From Owenia fusiformis (Eukaryota > Annelida > Polychaeta > Sabellida > Oweniidae): a DNA stretch of 64,000 bases. Made by a program: the position numbers and the translations under genes. The notes below the pieces were generated by a model. That model did not search any database. It saw only the letters and a program-made list of their open reading frames with translations, and was not told the DNA's origin. Positions 55,901-61,740 of this stretch are shown here, piece by piece; position 1 is the stretch's first letter, and the number at the start of each line of letters is the position of its first letter. The stretch covers positions 17,735,375-17,799,374 of the forward strand of contig CAIIXF020000005.1 in NCBI GenBank assembly GCA_903813345.2, read 5' to 3'.

Positions 55901-58900
55901 ACTTAGGTCCAAACCTTCTCTATATTCCGGCTTTGAGTAGAAAGATTAGCTGCCTTGGTGTTGTAAATATTGTAAATCAATGTGTCACACACACAGGAAA
56001 TACGGCATAATAATATGAAAAATATCTTTATGTATAGATTTGAGAAACATCAGCACACATCTCCGTCTGAATCTATTGTTATATTTGATTTCTTTAAGCG
56101 AGAATAATTTCAAAGTTTCCTACATTATTGACGTCTGGAACCGAAGCCATTTTTAGCTACAGCGAGAAAATTTAACCATGTGTCAAACTCCGAAAAGAAA
56201 TTTTGAAATATCTAAAACCAGACAAGCAACGCTTCATCCTAAATATAATTAATATAAAATGAATTCTAGGTGCGTGTAGCAATTTTTACATACGAAATAC
56301 GAGTACATACGAAATAAATGAAGTTACATCTAGCTGTAAGGTAGAGACTCGAGTAATATGTGACGTGTCCATATTCATCAAGAAATTAATTCTTTTGTAT
56401 AAATTCAAGTTTTAAACCATATGTACGAGATATCAATTGAATACTTCAAACATAAAACTACAAAGTCATAAAGACAAAAGATAAAACGTGTTTGAAATTT
56501 TTTTTGAACTTTTTTAAACTGACGTTTTTTATGTGAAATATTACGATAAAATTTTCACAAAACGATTCAGCGATAGATAAATGTATATACAAGAGATAAA
56601 TGTCGATAAAAAGAATCGAAATGTATAACTTACATTGATGTTAATGGATTTTGTACGCACCTAGGGAGAAAACCCTCCAACTACAATCCTATCGATATCT
56701 CGTCTGAAGTCTCATCTCGTACTCTCGAGATCTGAAGCTTGATGTTTCGTTCAGTGTAACTTACCAGAAACATTTACCTGGGATAACCGGGGAATGGTCT
56801 TCTTAGGGCTTGTTCATACCTAAACCTTAACCGACTCTCACATTGCCATAAATGAAATTATTGTCAATAATTTGAATTAAAACGTAAACATAAACCAATT
56901 AGTCACTTCACTATGAAAGTGGGGGTGTTAGCAAATGTATACAATGTATTAGGCCATAAGAAGTAGATTCTTTGTTTTGCGTCCTGGCAAAATCCAAATC
57001 ATGCAAGTGTACAAGGAAAACAAACACAAACTCAAGAAAAAAACACAAACTTGTTTGCTGAGAAATATATACATTTTAGGGGCATAAAAAAGGATGACAT
57101 CCCAATTTGCAGTGATTACAAACACATATCTATACATTTTATACAATATATAAAAATATAGCTATTATTCAAGGGTAAAAAATAAGAAAAAACACAATGT
57201 ATGTCAAATAATTATAACACTGTCAATTTTTGACGCACATCAAATTATCCGCCATTTCATCTGATTCTGAAATGCGATGGTACTTTCAGACCCTTGTGAT
57301 TGCTATTTGGATGTGTTTTTTCTGATTTACTCAAAATCGTGCAAGCAAGGGGATGCAAAACAGAGGATCTACTTCTTATGGCCTTAGCAGAATACGCTGT
57401 GTGCATGGACTAACACAATATCAGTGGTCATTTACTGTGTCAACTTAGTAACCCTTGCATATCGTGCTCACTCAAGTATTGAATAATTTTTTATGATCTA
57501 AATGTTTGTGGTTTATAAAAAAGTGATATATTTTAGTTAGAAATACATTAATTAATATATTCATTCAAACAGCACTATAATGCGGGAAGAAAGAGCAATG
57601 GTGACAAAATGTAGACAGAATTTTCCGTAAGGGTTTCAAACATTTCTGGACACAATCATACATGTATATAGTGTACTGTTATTTTTAGTGCTGTATTTAT
57701 AGATATAATTTCACGTATTAAAATCATATTTTCCACCAATGACTTCAAATCCGGAACCACACCCATATCACATTTTCTTCAATAACTCCAAACATGTGTA
57801 AACATTGACCATGTGCATATAAATTCAGATTTCACGAGCTCTTTCATATTCGAGTACCTCATACACCCCTGCATGGATTTGAGTTGGATTCGCCTTTTAT
57901 ACGTGAGCCGACACACTCACAAACGCTGATTGGATAAAGATTGCGAGAATCTTTAAAAGGATAATGATAGAACAATAAAACTAAGTTGGATTGAAAGATA
58001 TATCTTTATTCTAACTTATTATCAAGTTTAAGGGACAAAACTTCGCATTCCCTTTAAGGTTTTGGTCAAGCACATTAACTCCCTGTTCTAATCAGATCTT
58101 GAAGCCATGTCAGTATAATAGTTATAGTTATAATAAATATACTATATAAAATAAGAGAGATATTATCACACTTTATCAAAGAGCAACACAAGGCAACCTA
58201 CAGTATTAGAAAAGATTAATCTTATTTTTTCAGAATAAGCAGACGATGACGTCTCTATCCATGCCTGTTTATGATCTCAAGACTACCAAGGTTAGTTAAG
58301 TTTGCAAATGTCACGATTATCATCAAGTTTTTAAATGCAAAATAAAATGAAAAGGAGAGATTTTGGCAAGGAATAGTAAAGAGGCATTGATAGTAATTTG
58401 TATAGATATGCCCAAAAAGTGTAAAAAGTTCTGTCATTAGGGTTGCAGCCACAATCCCAAAATAGGCGAGGCAATTAAAGCCTAAGCTATAGAGGATGTT
58501 ATACTATAAAGTGATATCATTTCATATTTTCTGTCAAAAGATGTTTAAAGAATAATTGTTAGCACAATTATGGTGAGGTATTTGTGTTGTTTGCTTAATA
58601 CCTGGCCTCACCTATAGTCATCTTTAGACAAATTTTATGATCATTAACATAAGTATTGTTGAATTATTTGTTTCTATATAGTAAATATAATAGTTGTCTG
58701 CTGCAATCTGATGAAAACTTTGGAGAAAAACAAATTTCAGTTCAGTAGTTCACACTTGCAAAAAATGGCCGTTACTTATTGATCAGTCCTCGTATATGTC
58801 ACCTTTTATAACAGAACACTGCTTGGTTTGACTTTTTTAAGGTTTAAAATTGTATTTTTAGCATTTAGTACCATTTGAGGATGTAATGGTGAGACTTAAA

Positions 58901-61125
58901 TCCTCACTTTTCAACGATTTCTTTCAGTCACTTTTCTCAGTTTTTACACAGTACTATCTTACGAAATGAGAACCTAAAAGTGTTAAACGATGAAGTCTTT
59001 GAAAAGGCTAGTTTCGGTTTGGAGAACGAAGTTCATCAGTCTACTGCATGTTATGCCTGCTTTGGACTATTTTGATAATTTTACATATTATAGATTTTAA
59101 TGTCCTCTTTTGAATATCCATAATTTAATTTGGGTGATATTTCTATATCTTTCATAAAAAAATTAGTAGCGGAGTACACTGATGAACTTCTTTCTCCAAA
59201 TCGAGAATTGGTCTACTGCACATTACGCCTGCTTCGGACAATTTTGATATTTTTACATCCTGTAGATTTAAGCATTTAATTTGGGTGTTATTTCTATATG
59301 TTTCATGAAAAGAATTATTAGCCCAGGAAACTCATATCATGTGTACATCTTAGAAATCTAGTTTATTACTTAGATAATATTGATATGTTACAATTTGCAT
59401 TTCGTATCATCTTAAATTGAACGCACTACAGTAAAACTTGAATATCTGAAATACTCTTTAATCTGAAATTATCTCAATTTGAAAGCTCTTTTCAGTCTTA
59501 TGTTTTACTTTCCATTTTTAAAAAACTTCAAAACATTTGAAAATTTTGCTGTACTGCCACCCGCTGATTTTATTTCATTTATTAAAGATAGCAGAACATT
59601 ATTTTCTTCATGGTCTGAGTTTTCACAACAATCATGTTGATAAAAACGATAAAAAATGTGAACATCAAATTCTGCTTATATTTTCATATTTGTAACTAAA
59701 TCAAAATAAAATTCATCACATCATCAGAATACAAGAGTTTCACTGGTATGGTCAGTAAATGCATGAGCATCTTGAACCATCCATATTATTGTTATTTATC
59801 CACAGCATTTTAAGGCAGGCTAAGTCAAATGCTTGTGCACTTGCTTTATACACTGGCATCACATGCAAGAATTCACAGATTTATACTAAACAGACAGGAC
59901 TATAATATAGGCATCACAGTATTTTTTAAGTAGGTTAAACTTTGTCTGAACCAAACTATTTTGATATACTAATTATCCCAACGAACAAAGTTTGCTAGGG
60001 ATACAGTGAAGCCGTCCCTCCATCCATCTGGAAGATAACTCGAATACTAGTCGAAAGATTTTCTGGTGAATAGTTTTACACAAAAAAGTTTTCCAAGATG
60101 GCCGCCATTTTAAAAATGGCGGTAATTTTTCGCAAAAATCTTTTTATTTCATTTTAAACCAAAGTAATAAATATTATTATTTGAAATGTTGGTAGTATAT
60201 TCACAACATCTATCTATTTTACATATATTCCATGTTTTTCACTCTGACCCCCATGGGCCGTGAATGGGGGGTTGGGAAAACAGAAATTTGCATTAATTTT
60301 GAGATGTTTTTGAAGTATAGCTTTATTATACTCAAATGAAAGGCAATTTTGAGTAAATTGCAAATATTGTATCGCTTTTCTGATTCGGGCCTCGTAGAAT
60401 GCGAAATGGCCACCCAATGTGGGATTTCGCAATAATTTTTCGATACTCAAATTTAAGGAATTTTAGAGTAGATCACAATTATGGTATTGTTTTTTTTTCT
60501 GAATTGTGCCTCAGAAAATTCAAAATGGCTGTCTAGAGCAGGAATTGGCCATTACTTAACGATATCTTTAAATATGGTTACATGTACTACAATGATCTCA
60601 AGTATTTATTGAAGGAAAGAGTAGATGGTAAATATTACATTGTGACTGTACAGATTCATGATTTATATAGCATTCGTTGGGATTTGCTACTCCCTGGAGT
60701 TGCAGATTTCTAGTTAAATCTAGTATTGGTACATGCAATTGTATATCAATATGAAAGAACCAGAAATATGCATTTTTCCATCAAGCCCTTGTGTTCCCAT
60801 AGCAACCATTGTCCACCTAACAGGGGTAGGGAATGTTGAAGATTTTGAATTAGACTTATTCTGAATTATTACTGAAGAACCAACAAAAATAAAGCTATAA
60901 TACATGTACTGATTCTCACTTGTATTTCAGATTTTCAAACCCTACTCCCTTAGCAACAGGAGTTATGGTGATTACTATGGAGACTATATGAAGGATGGCC
61001 CCAACACTGTTGCAGCCGATAGTGTTGATATTATTGATAATGAATATACAAGTAACTATGATAGCTCCTATGGCTCTTATTATGAAAATGGCTATGGCGA
61101 GGCTCTAGAGGATAACTTGATGGAG
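13868..61125 (+). CDS. CACNA2D: Voltage-gated Ca channel alpha2/delta subunit (5' part)
   Basis: Twelve exons give 515 codons with all splice phases in agreement. Order: signal peptide (residues 1 to about 21); VWA_N region (about 40-225) with YYNAKK, WQYFGS and FPGIKW blocks; VWA domain (about 243-430) with MIDAS motif DTSGS (250-254) and the ITDG aspartate at 360; then a Tyr/Asp/Gly-rich exon (451-515). Aligned from memory, the closest relatives are CACNA2D3/4 ([40 protein letters not shown]). Family members are extracellular, membrane-anchored auxiliary subunits that raise surface density of CaV1/CaV2 channels, the MIDAS being needed for trafficking. Many N-X-S/T sites fit an extracellular protein. 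Family length is about 1100 residues, so Cache repeats and the delta part lie beyond the window. Confidence 0.93.
15530..15835. repeat. Degenerate minisatellite, ~25-bp unit
   Basis: About a dozen diverged copies of AGCAACCAGTGCCTGTTACAT, varied enough to suggest age. It lies in intron 1. Confidence 0.7.
17990..18870. repeat. Tandem array, ~105-125-bp unit
   Basis: Seven to eight diverged copies share GGTTGCAATTCAAACCAT, AACAGGCCCA, GATATCTATATTTCCCTCAG and CCATATCCAAAAC. Unit length varies through small indels. A related fragment occurs in intron 3 near 27.6-27.8 kb. Confidence 0.8.
21946..22620. repeat. Minisatellite, exactly 15 x 45 bp
   Basis: Fifteen units of 45 bases, almost identical. 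The only clear differences are C or T at the fifth base of the unit (ATCAC/ATCAT) and one further change in unit 3. In order the variable base reads C,T,T,T,C,C,C,C,C,C,T,T,T,C,C, suggesting block duplication. Because 45 is a multiple of three and the unit lacks stops in several frames, long open frames exist on both strands; these are not evidence of a gene. Confidence 0.95.
23035..23205. repeat. Dispersed repeat copy, paired with 34.9 kb
   Basis: About 170 bases containing GAAAATTGAACCACTAAAAC and GCCACCTGGTGGTGAAACTA. A diverged copy in the opposite orientation lies at about 34930-35075 in intron 4. Confidence 0.7.
23962..24750. repeat. 15-bp minisatellite with higher-order structure
   Basis: About 50 copies of a 15-base unit (ATGTCTGTTGACCAG and variants ending ACTAC, ACTGC or ACTTT). 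Longer blocks of roughly 100-150 bases recur, for example around 24100, 24220, 24465 and 24640. It ends about 145 bases before exon 2. The frames stay open on both strands because the unit is a multiple of three. Confidence 0.9.
24897..24981 (+). CDS. CACNA2D: alpha2/delta exon 2
   Basis: Eighty-five bases between TTTTCCAG and GTGAGT, phase 2 to 0: completes Asn then reads [20 protein letters not shown] and on to QVLKD. It matches the CACNA2D3 N-terminal block VVKLWASAFGGEIKSIA. Confidence 0.9.
24982..27419 (+). other. alpha2/delta intron 2
   Basis: Starts GTGAGT and ends CTATTGCAG. It contains a pogo/Tigger-like MITE (26719-26885); otherwise no element or gene is recognised. Confidence 0.8.
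26719..26885. mobile_element. pogo/Tigger-like MITE
   Basis: The left end TACAGTGGAATACCTCT and right end AGACAGGTTTTACTGG are imperfect inverses. The interior repeats AAGTGGAACACC-type sequence, as in pogo/Tigger-derived MITEs. The right boundary is uncertain by a few bases. Related scraps lie near 38.3 and 43.6 kb. Confidence 0.5.
27420..27527 (+). CDS. CACNA2D: alpha2/delta exon 3
   Basis: One hundred and eight bases, phase 0 to 0, between CTATTGCAG and GTATGT. It reads [20 protein letters not shown] through MDKKIKAVQ, a basic helical block equivalent to the LVKKLAKNMEEMFHKKSEAV region of CACNA2D3. Confidence 0.92.
27528..30976 (+). other. alpha2/delta intron 3
   Basis: Starts GTATGT and ends TATTTTCAG. 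It includes fragments resembling the 18-kb array (27.6-27.8 kb), a TTTG-rich simple repeat (28501-28562), a degenerate CCCTCC/TATTTGCCC repeat (29825-29990) and a short ATTAATGGATC repeat (30776-30819). No gene is recognised. Confidence 0.75.
28501..28562. repeat. (TTTG)n microsatellite
   Basis: A run of GTTTGTTTGTTT with a few substitutions. Confidence 0.9.
30977..31039 (+). CDS. CACNA2D: alpha2/delta exon 4
   Basis: Sixty-three bases, phase 0 to 0, between TATTTTCAG and GTAAGA. It reads [20 protein letters not shown] then Q, matching the LVEAAEEAHLKHEFDADLQ block of CACNA2D3. A LINE has inserted within about 50 bases of its donor. Confidence 0.92.
31041..32585 (-). mobile_element. 5'-truncated LINE insertion with direct repeats
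   Basis: The 16-mer TAAGACCTGATTGAAT occurs at 31041-31056 and 32570-32585 and looks like the target-site duplication. Between them is a minus-strand non-LTR retrotransposon 3' end: coding part, short 3' UTR with AATAAA at 31122-31117, then a 24-base poly(T) on the plus strand (31085-31108). Twenty-eight bases lie between the left repeat and the poly(T), ending AATGAGAT, which also precedes the right repeat. This may be a 3' transduction or filler at the junction. The element is cut off inside the reverse transcriptase domain. Confidence 0.85.
31291..32568 (-). CDS. LINE reverse transcriptase, C-terminal half
   Basis: A frame of about 426 codons runs from the 5' truncation to a stop with no break. 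It begins with [20 protein letters not shown], then the catalytic YADD box ([11 protein letters not shown]), the thumb region ([15 protein letters not shown]) and a C-terminal CxC...H...C zinc-like motif ([17 protein letters not shown]). This arrangement is typical of jockey/CR1-related LINEs. Endonuclease and the N-terminal half of the RT are absent, so it cannot move by itself. The uninterrupted frame points to a fairly recent insertion. Confidence 0.85.
   Translation of the reverse strand, partial: LIAGVRQGSILGPLLFLIYINDLPETLSSKCYIYADDTSLYQPYSKSNLIESNTILQSDLNSIFQWSKTWKMNFKASKSKDIIFSNPRKCEYNVPDLKIGNDVLPRVDHHKHLGLILDKHLTFDQHITELTKRIDKLLNPLKSLSNKLNGKHLILPIFDYCDILYGCANISKLKSIDQLYYKAACICSGVLHGTSSTKVLNCLNWPKLSDRRQMHRLFLMYRAYNNKLPSYVLSIFNQYRRNLPSITRRSRDYQIPIKTSTFSNRSCIFKSIIDWESLPPETKESPNLNIFKSNVKKKLMTTYIINSSEISLTRSQEISLNKMRCDLIFQSHFYAHNFTNVPSPTCKCGYSNETSIHVMFSCNLRSQYLKDLEDALTLLNFNYPAFKNQQDKLSLFLYGDRSLPKEVNIEILRLTSAFIQRCASV
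32913..33330. repeat. 33-bp minisatellite
   Basis: About twelve units of CAATTGAATACTCTCATTAT followed by GATAAGTATGGGC, with substitutions. The unit is a multiple of three, so several frames on both strands stay open; these are not genes. Confidence 0.9.
34930..35075. repeat. Dispersed repeat, inverted copy of 23.1 kb
   Basis: It contains GTTTCACCACCAGGTGGC and GGTTCAATTTTCATAT, the reverse complement of the block at 23035-23205, with small indels. Confidence 0.7.
36340..37075. repeat. ~35-bp tandem array, interrupted
   Basis: Units of ACTTGTATCACTTCAAGAAA followed by TAAAACTTTGT, about 15 copies, with unrelated A/T-rich DNA at about 36520-36690. Confidence 0.85.
37532..37856 (+). mobile_element. 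tRNA-derived SINE
   Basis: The head is tRNA-like: A box GTAGCTGAGCGGTAGCG and B box GGATTCGATCCC spaced as in a tRNA and followed by a CCGGTTCAGGCA-like end. A body of about 240 bases unrelated to tRNA follows, and the 3' end is a short AATAC repeat tail. It is too diverged and long to be a tRNA gene. I could not define a target duplication. Confidence 0.75.
39761..39960. mobile_element. 200-bp TIR element (MITE)
   Basis: ATTGGCCCCCATGTGAT at the left is matched by ATCACGTGGGGGCCAAT at the right (one mismatch in 17). The interior has further partial symmetry. The family is undetermined. Confidence 0.65.
40315..40549 (-). CDS. Possible antisense coding fragment in intron 4
   Basis: On the minus strand a frame of about 77 codons follows an acceptor-like GATTTCTAG (ending at 40557) and runs to a TAA. 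It reads [20 protein letters not shown] and on through [20 protein letters not shown], a charged, helix-forming composition unlike the translated noise around it, with a 12-base internal duplication giving LKSQLKSQ. I do not recognise it. It may be an exon of a nested gene, a retrocopy fragment or chance. Confidence 0.25.
40802..40970 (+). CDS. CACNA2D: alpha2/delta exon 5
   Basis: One hundred and sixty-nine bases, phase 0 to 1, between CATTTTAG and GTGAGT. It starts VQYYNAKKL and ends VPTNVYDR. A second AG six bases in (GTGCAG) could make the first two residues optional. It carries NST and NSS glycosylation sites. It corresponds to the YEYFNAVLINE...VQVPTNMYN part of CACNA2D3. Confidence 0.93.
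40971..42307 (+). other. alpha2/delta intron 5
   Basis: Starts GTGAGT and ends TGTGTTTCAG. The 22-bp minisatellite fills its last 560 bases; the first 770 bases hold nothing recognised. Confidence 0.85.
41745..42292. repeat. 22-bp minisatellite up to a splice acceptor
   Basis: About 25 near-identical copies of AATATGTATTGATTGAGTTG plus AT. Variants (GAAAAT, GTGTT) are interleaved. The last degenerate unit runs into GATTGTGTTTCAG, the acceptor of exon 6, so the 3' splice-site region appears to be built partly from repeat sequence. Confidence 0.95.
42308..42439 (+). CDS. CACNA2D: alpha2/delta exon 6
   Basis: One hundred and thirty-two bases, phase 1 to 1, between TGTTTCAG and GTAAAT. It reads [20 protein letters not shown] then [17 protein letters not shown], matching the ...SLNKVFVDNF...IWQYFGSAKGFFRQYP block. 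Confidence 0.95.
42440..42820 (+). other. alpha2/delta intron 6 with dispersed repeat
   Basis: A dispersed repeat occupies about 42695-42790 (TATTGTTATAGTCACTTTTT, then GTAACAAATGACAGGTGGTG), ending about 30 bases before the exon 7 acceptor. Related copies are near 17.1, 20.6, 43.9 and 45.3 kb. Confidence 0.7.
42821..43026 (+). CDS. CACNA2D: alpha2/delta exon 7: VWA start and MIDAS
   Basis: Two hundred and six bases, phase 1 to 0, between TTATTAAAG and GTAAGT. It reads [34 protein letters not shown], then the MIDAS motif DTSGSM (residues 250-255) and helix 1 through [10 protein letters not shown]. An intact DxSxS motif predicts metal binding, the feature needed by this family for trafficking channels. 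Confidence 0.96.
43027..43477 (+). other. alpha2/delta intron 7
   Basis: GTAAGT to TTTTCTAG. It contains the 73-bp palindromic MITE at 43223-43295. Confidence 0.85.
43223..43295. mobile_element. Mini pogo-like palindrome, 73 bp
   Basis: TACAGTAAAACCTG at the left and CAGGTTTTACTGTA at the right are exact inverses, each ending on a TA. This is the classic shape of a very short pogo/Tigger-derived MITE. Confidence 0.75.
43478..43552 (+). CDS. CACNA2D: alpha2/delta exon 8
   Basis: Seventy-five bases, phase 0 to 0, TTTTCTAG to GTAAAA. It reads [20 protein letters not shown] then AENKM, with an NRT glycosylation site; it matches VEPCLNGTLVQADRTNK. Confidence 0.94.
43553..44015 (+). other. alpha2/delta intron 8 with dispersed repeats
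   Basis: It contains scraps of an AAGTGGAACACC-type repeat (43640-43750) and, at about 43868-43960, another copy of the GTAACAAATG/GGTGGTGAC dispersed repeat. Confidence 0.7.
44016..44225 (+). CDS. CACNA2D: alpha2/delta exon 9
   Basis: Two hundred and ten bases, phase 0 to 0, TATTTTAG to GTAAGT. It reads [20 protein letters not shown] through [20 protein letters not shown] and KYNWPEKN. It contains the ITDG strand with Asp360, which helps build the VWA metal site, and NIT and NDT glycosylation sites. Confidence 0.96.
44226..44991 (+). other. alpha2/delta intron 9
   Basis: GTAAGT to TTTTTTAG. It starts with a 3 x 29-bp tandem repeat; the rest holds nothing recognised. Confidence 0.8.
44237..44322. 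repeat. 3 x 29-bp tandem repeat by the exon 9 donor
   Basis: AATTAGGTGTCATATTTTGT and the following AAAATTATA occur three times with almost no change, beginning about 11 bases after the donor. Confidence 0.9.
44992..45070 (+). CDS. CACNA2D: alpha2/delta exon 10
   Basis: Seventy-nine bases, phase 0 to 1, TTTTTTAG to GTAATT. It reads [20 protein letters not shown] then TACANK, matching [27 protein letters not shown]. Confidence 0.95.
45071..45451 (+). other. alpha2/delta intron 10
   Basis: Includes a diverged copy of the dispersed repeat (about 45276-45345, GTTCAGAGGTCGGCGTCTGT), ending about 105 bases before exon 11. Confidence 0.65.
45452..45585 (+). CDS. CACNA2D: alpha2/delta exon 11: end of VWA
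   Basis: One hundred and thirty-four bases, phase 1 to 0, TATTTTACAG to GTGAGT. It reads [38 protein letters not shown] and IYMDVA. It matches [26 protein letters not shown]...WTEAYIDS, and carries NFS and NYS glycosylation sites. Confidence 0.95.
45614..45976. mobile_element. Mariner-type MITE, split by another MITE
   Basis: The left end TACGAGGGGTGATCAGAAAG and right end GATCACTCCTCAAATA are imperfect inverses ending on TA. The element is interrupted by the MITE at 45643-45931, so it is the older of the two. Confidence 0.65.
45643..45931. mobile_element. Mariner-type MITE, 289 bp (inner)
   Basis: TACAGGGTGGGCCAATAAAA at the left and its near complement at the right, ending on TA. TIRs of about 110 bases carry ATAATCATTTCACCATTATC in both orientations. 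Confidence 0.85.
48018..48472. mobile_element. CpG-rich MITE, about 455 bp
   Basis: CAGTCACATTTG at the left and CAAATGTGACTG at the right are exact 12-base inverses. The interior is unusually CpG-rich (CGACCGTACGTCGGGTTCAC near 48246) with several CCGTA/TACGG inverted pairs. The flanking duplication is unclear. Confidence 0.5.
48647..49411. mobile_element. Palindromic MITE with TTAA target sites
   Basis: Element of 757 bp (48651-49407) between TTAA tetramers. Arms of about 330-370 bases are near-perfect inverses; the outer end is GGTCTCATGGAAGTTAACAG. The loop is about 60-100 bases. No coding capacity. TTAA use suggests mobilisation by a piggyBac- or Kolobok-like transposase. Confidence 0.85.
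50050..50283 (-). repeat. Outer split direct repeat of the fossil
   Basis: A ~234-base block starting TTATGTTCATGTAGAG (plus strand) and ending GGGCGAAAATAA, repeated at 50592-50824 with no difference that I can see. Confidence 0.85.
50324..50593 (-). repeat. Internal copy of the fossil's terminal repeat
   Basis: A ~270-base block from AAAAGAATCGAAATGTATAA to TCAATAATTTGAATT, repeated at 56609-56878 with no difference that I can see. Confidence 0.85.
54180..54790. repeat. A/T-rich tandem array inside the fossil
   Basis: About five diverged copies of a ~120-base unit containing CATAAATAAATGCATATGAT and TATCATAATATAAATATGAT. It separates the hydrolase-like part of the Ngaro fossil from its reverse transcriptase part. 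Confidence 0.85.
56609..56878 (-). repeat. Terminal repeat of the Ngaro/PAT-like fossil
   Basis: A ~270-base block matching 50324-50593; it marks the 5' end of the minus-strand element. Confidence 0.85.
56949..57386. mobile_element. PIF/Harbinger-type MITE
   Basis: GGCCATAAGAAGTAGAT (from 56952) and its exact complement (to 57383), each flanked by TTA, the TWA target duplication typical of PIF/Harbinger. About 432 bases, no transposase. It lies just outside the Ngaro fossil. Confidence 0.75.
58058..60930 (+). other. Right part of intron 11, no gene recognised
   Basis: A/T-rich DNA. The stretch near 60090-60130 (GATGGCCGCCATTTT then AAAATGGCGG) resembles the core of the 1.3-kb mariner-type element at 7.3-8.6 kb. 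Two diverged direct repeats lie at about 59010-59170 and 59190-59330 (TCTACTGCA.GTTATGCCTGC). No exon is seen. Confidence 0.6.
60931..61125 (+). CDS. CACNA2D: alpha2/delta exon 12: Tyr/Asp/Gly-rich
   Basis: One hundred and ninety-five bases, phase 0 to 0, with a strong acceptor TTGTATTTCAG and a weaker donor GAG/GTATAC. It reads [20 protein letters not shown], then an acidic segment and [20 protein letters not shown] with LME at the end. Phase and position put it after the VWA domain, where vertebrate CACNA2D3 has only a short linker before the Cache region, so it looks like a lineage-specific low-complexity insert, possibly alternatively spliced. Membership rests on phase and acceptor quality rather than similarity. 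Confidence 0.65.
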
Positions 61126-61373
61126 GTATACATGGGCCTGAATGTCTTCTATATATGTGTATTCTACACTAACTGCACACACTTTTCAACACCCTATCAC
61201 AATAAGGGAACACATCGAGACAATTTCAGTATTTTGTGACACAATCCATACGGTCCTGCATCCTTGAGCTGCACATTGCAGAGCGATCTCCACATGGAAT
61301 CAAATGTACCAGTTATGAATCTAAGAACTTCTATAGCTTTGTTCTTGAACCCATTATGGTTAACCATATTTTC

Positions 61374-61740
61374 TGAACCCATTCTGGCTTGTTATAATCT
61401 GTAAACCAATTCTTGGCATTTCCTTGATGAACCCATTATGGGTAACCATTGGATTGAACCCATTCTGGTTTGTCATTGTCCCTGAACCCATTCTGGTTTT
61501 CCATATTTTCTGAACCCATTCTGGCTTGTCATGATAATCTGTAAATCAATTCTTGGCATTTTCTTTATGAACCCATCATGGGTAACCATTTGATTGAACC
61601 CATTCTGGTTTGTCATAGTCCCTGAACCCATTCTGGTTTAACATAATCTCTGAACCCATTCTGGTTTGTCATTGTCCCTGAACCCATTCTGGTTTGACAT
61701 AATCTCTGAACCAATTCTAGTTAATCATTGTCATTGGACC
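61374..61740. repeat. Minisatellite, ~28-30-bp unit
   Basis: Around a dozen copies of CTGAACCCATTCTGGTTTGT followed by CATTGTCC, with a longer higher-order block (TTCTTGGCATTTCCTTGATG) near 61410 and 61555. Confidence 0.85.

Larger units (their letters stand above)
50050..56878 (-). mobile_element. Ngaro/PAT-like tyrosine-recombinase retrotransposon fossil
   Basis: A 6.8-kb minus-strand fossil with split direct repeats, the hallmark of PAT/Ngaro elements. Read on the minus strand: terminal repeat (56878-56609), interior, then three consecutive blocks, 50824-50592, 50593-50324 (a copy of the first terminal repeat) and 50283-50050 (a copy of the 50.8-50.6 kb block). Parts in order: an SGNH-hydrolase-like domain (about 55.6-55.1 kb), a ~120-bp A/T-rich tandem array (54.2-54.8 kb), a short N-terminal frame (about 54.1 kb), reverse transcriptase and RNase H region (about 53.4-52.3 kb) and tyrosine recombinase (about 52.1-51.3 kb). 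The coding parts are broken in several places. The repeat copies look identical by eye, so the last insertion is young. Confidence 0.85.
46242..58057. mobile_element. TTAA-flanked element, 11.8 kb with its inserts
   Basis: TTAA (46242-46245) is followed by AGGGAATGCGAAGTTT, and the exact complement of that 16-mer is followed by TTAA at 58054-58057. TTAA duplications suit piggyBac-like or Kolobok-like transposons. Subtracting a 757-bp palindrome and a 6.8-kb fossil inside it leaves about 4.2 kb, in which I see no transposase. Inverted TGACGTCATTGATGCC-bearing blocks lie at about 46395-46426 and 49842-49877. Confidence 0.6.
45586..60930 (+). other. alpha2/delta intron 11 (15.3 kb, transposon nest)
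   Basis: GTGAGT to TTGTATTTCAG. It holds nested mariner-type MITEs next to the donor, then the TTAA-flanked composite at 46242-58057 with elements inside it. The stretch 58058-60930 holds no gene; it includes ATGGCGG/CCGCCAT-type palindromic sequence near 60.1 kb and a pogo-type end near 59430. Confidence 0.8.

Noticed and set aside
59010-59330. Possible exon pair or gene duplicate
   Set aside because: Two diverged copies of non-coding sequence with stops in all frames.
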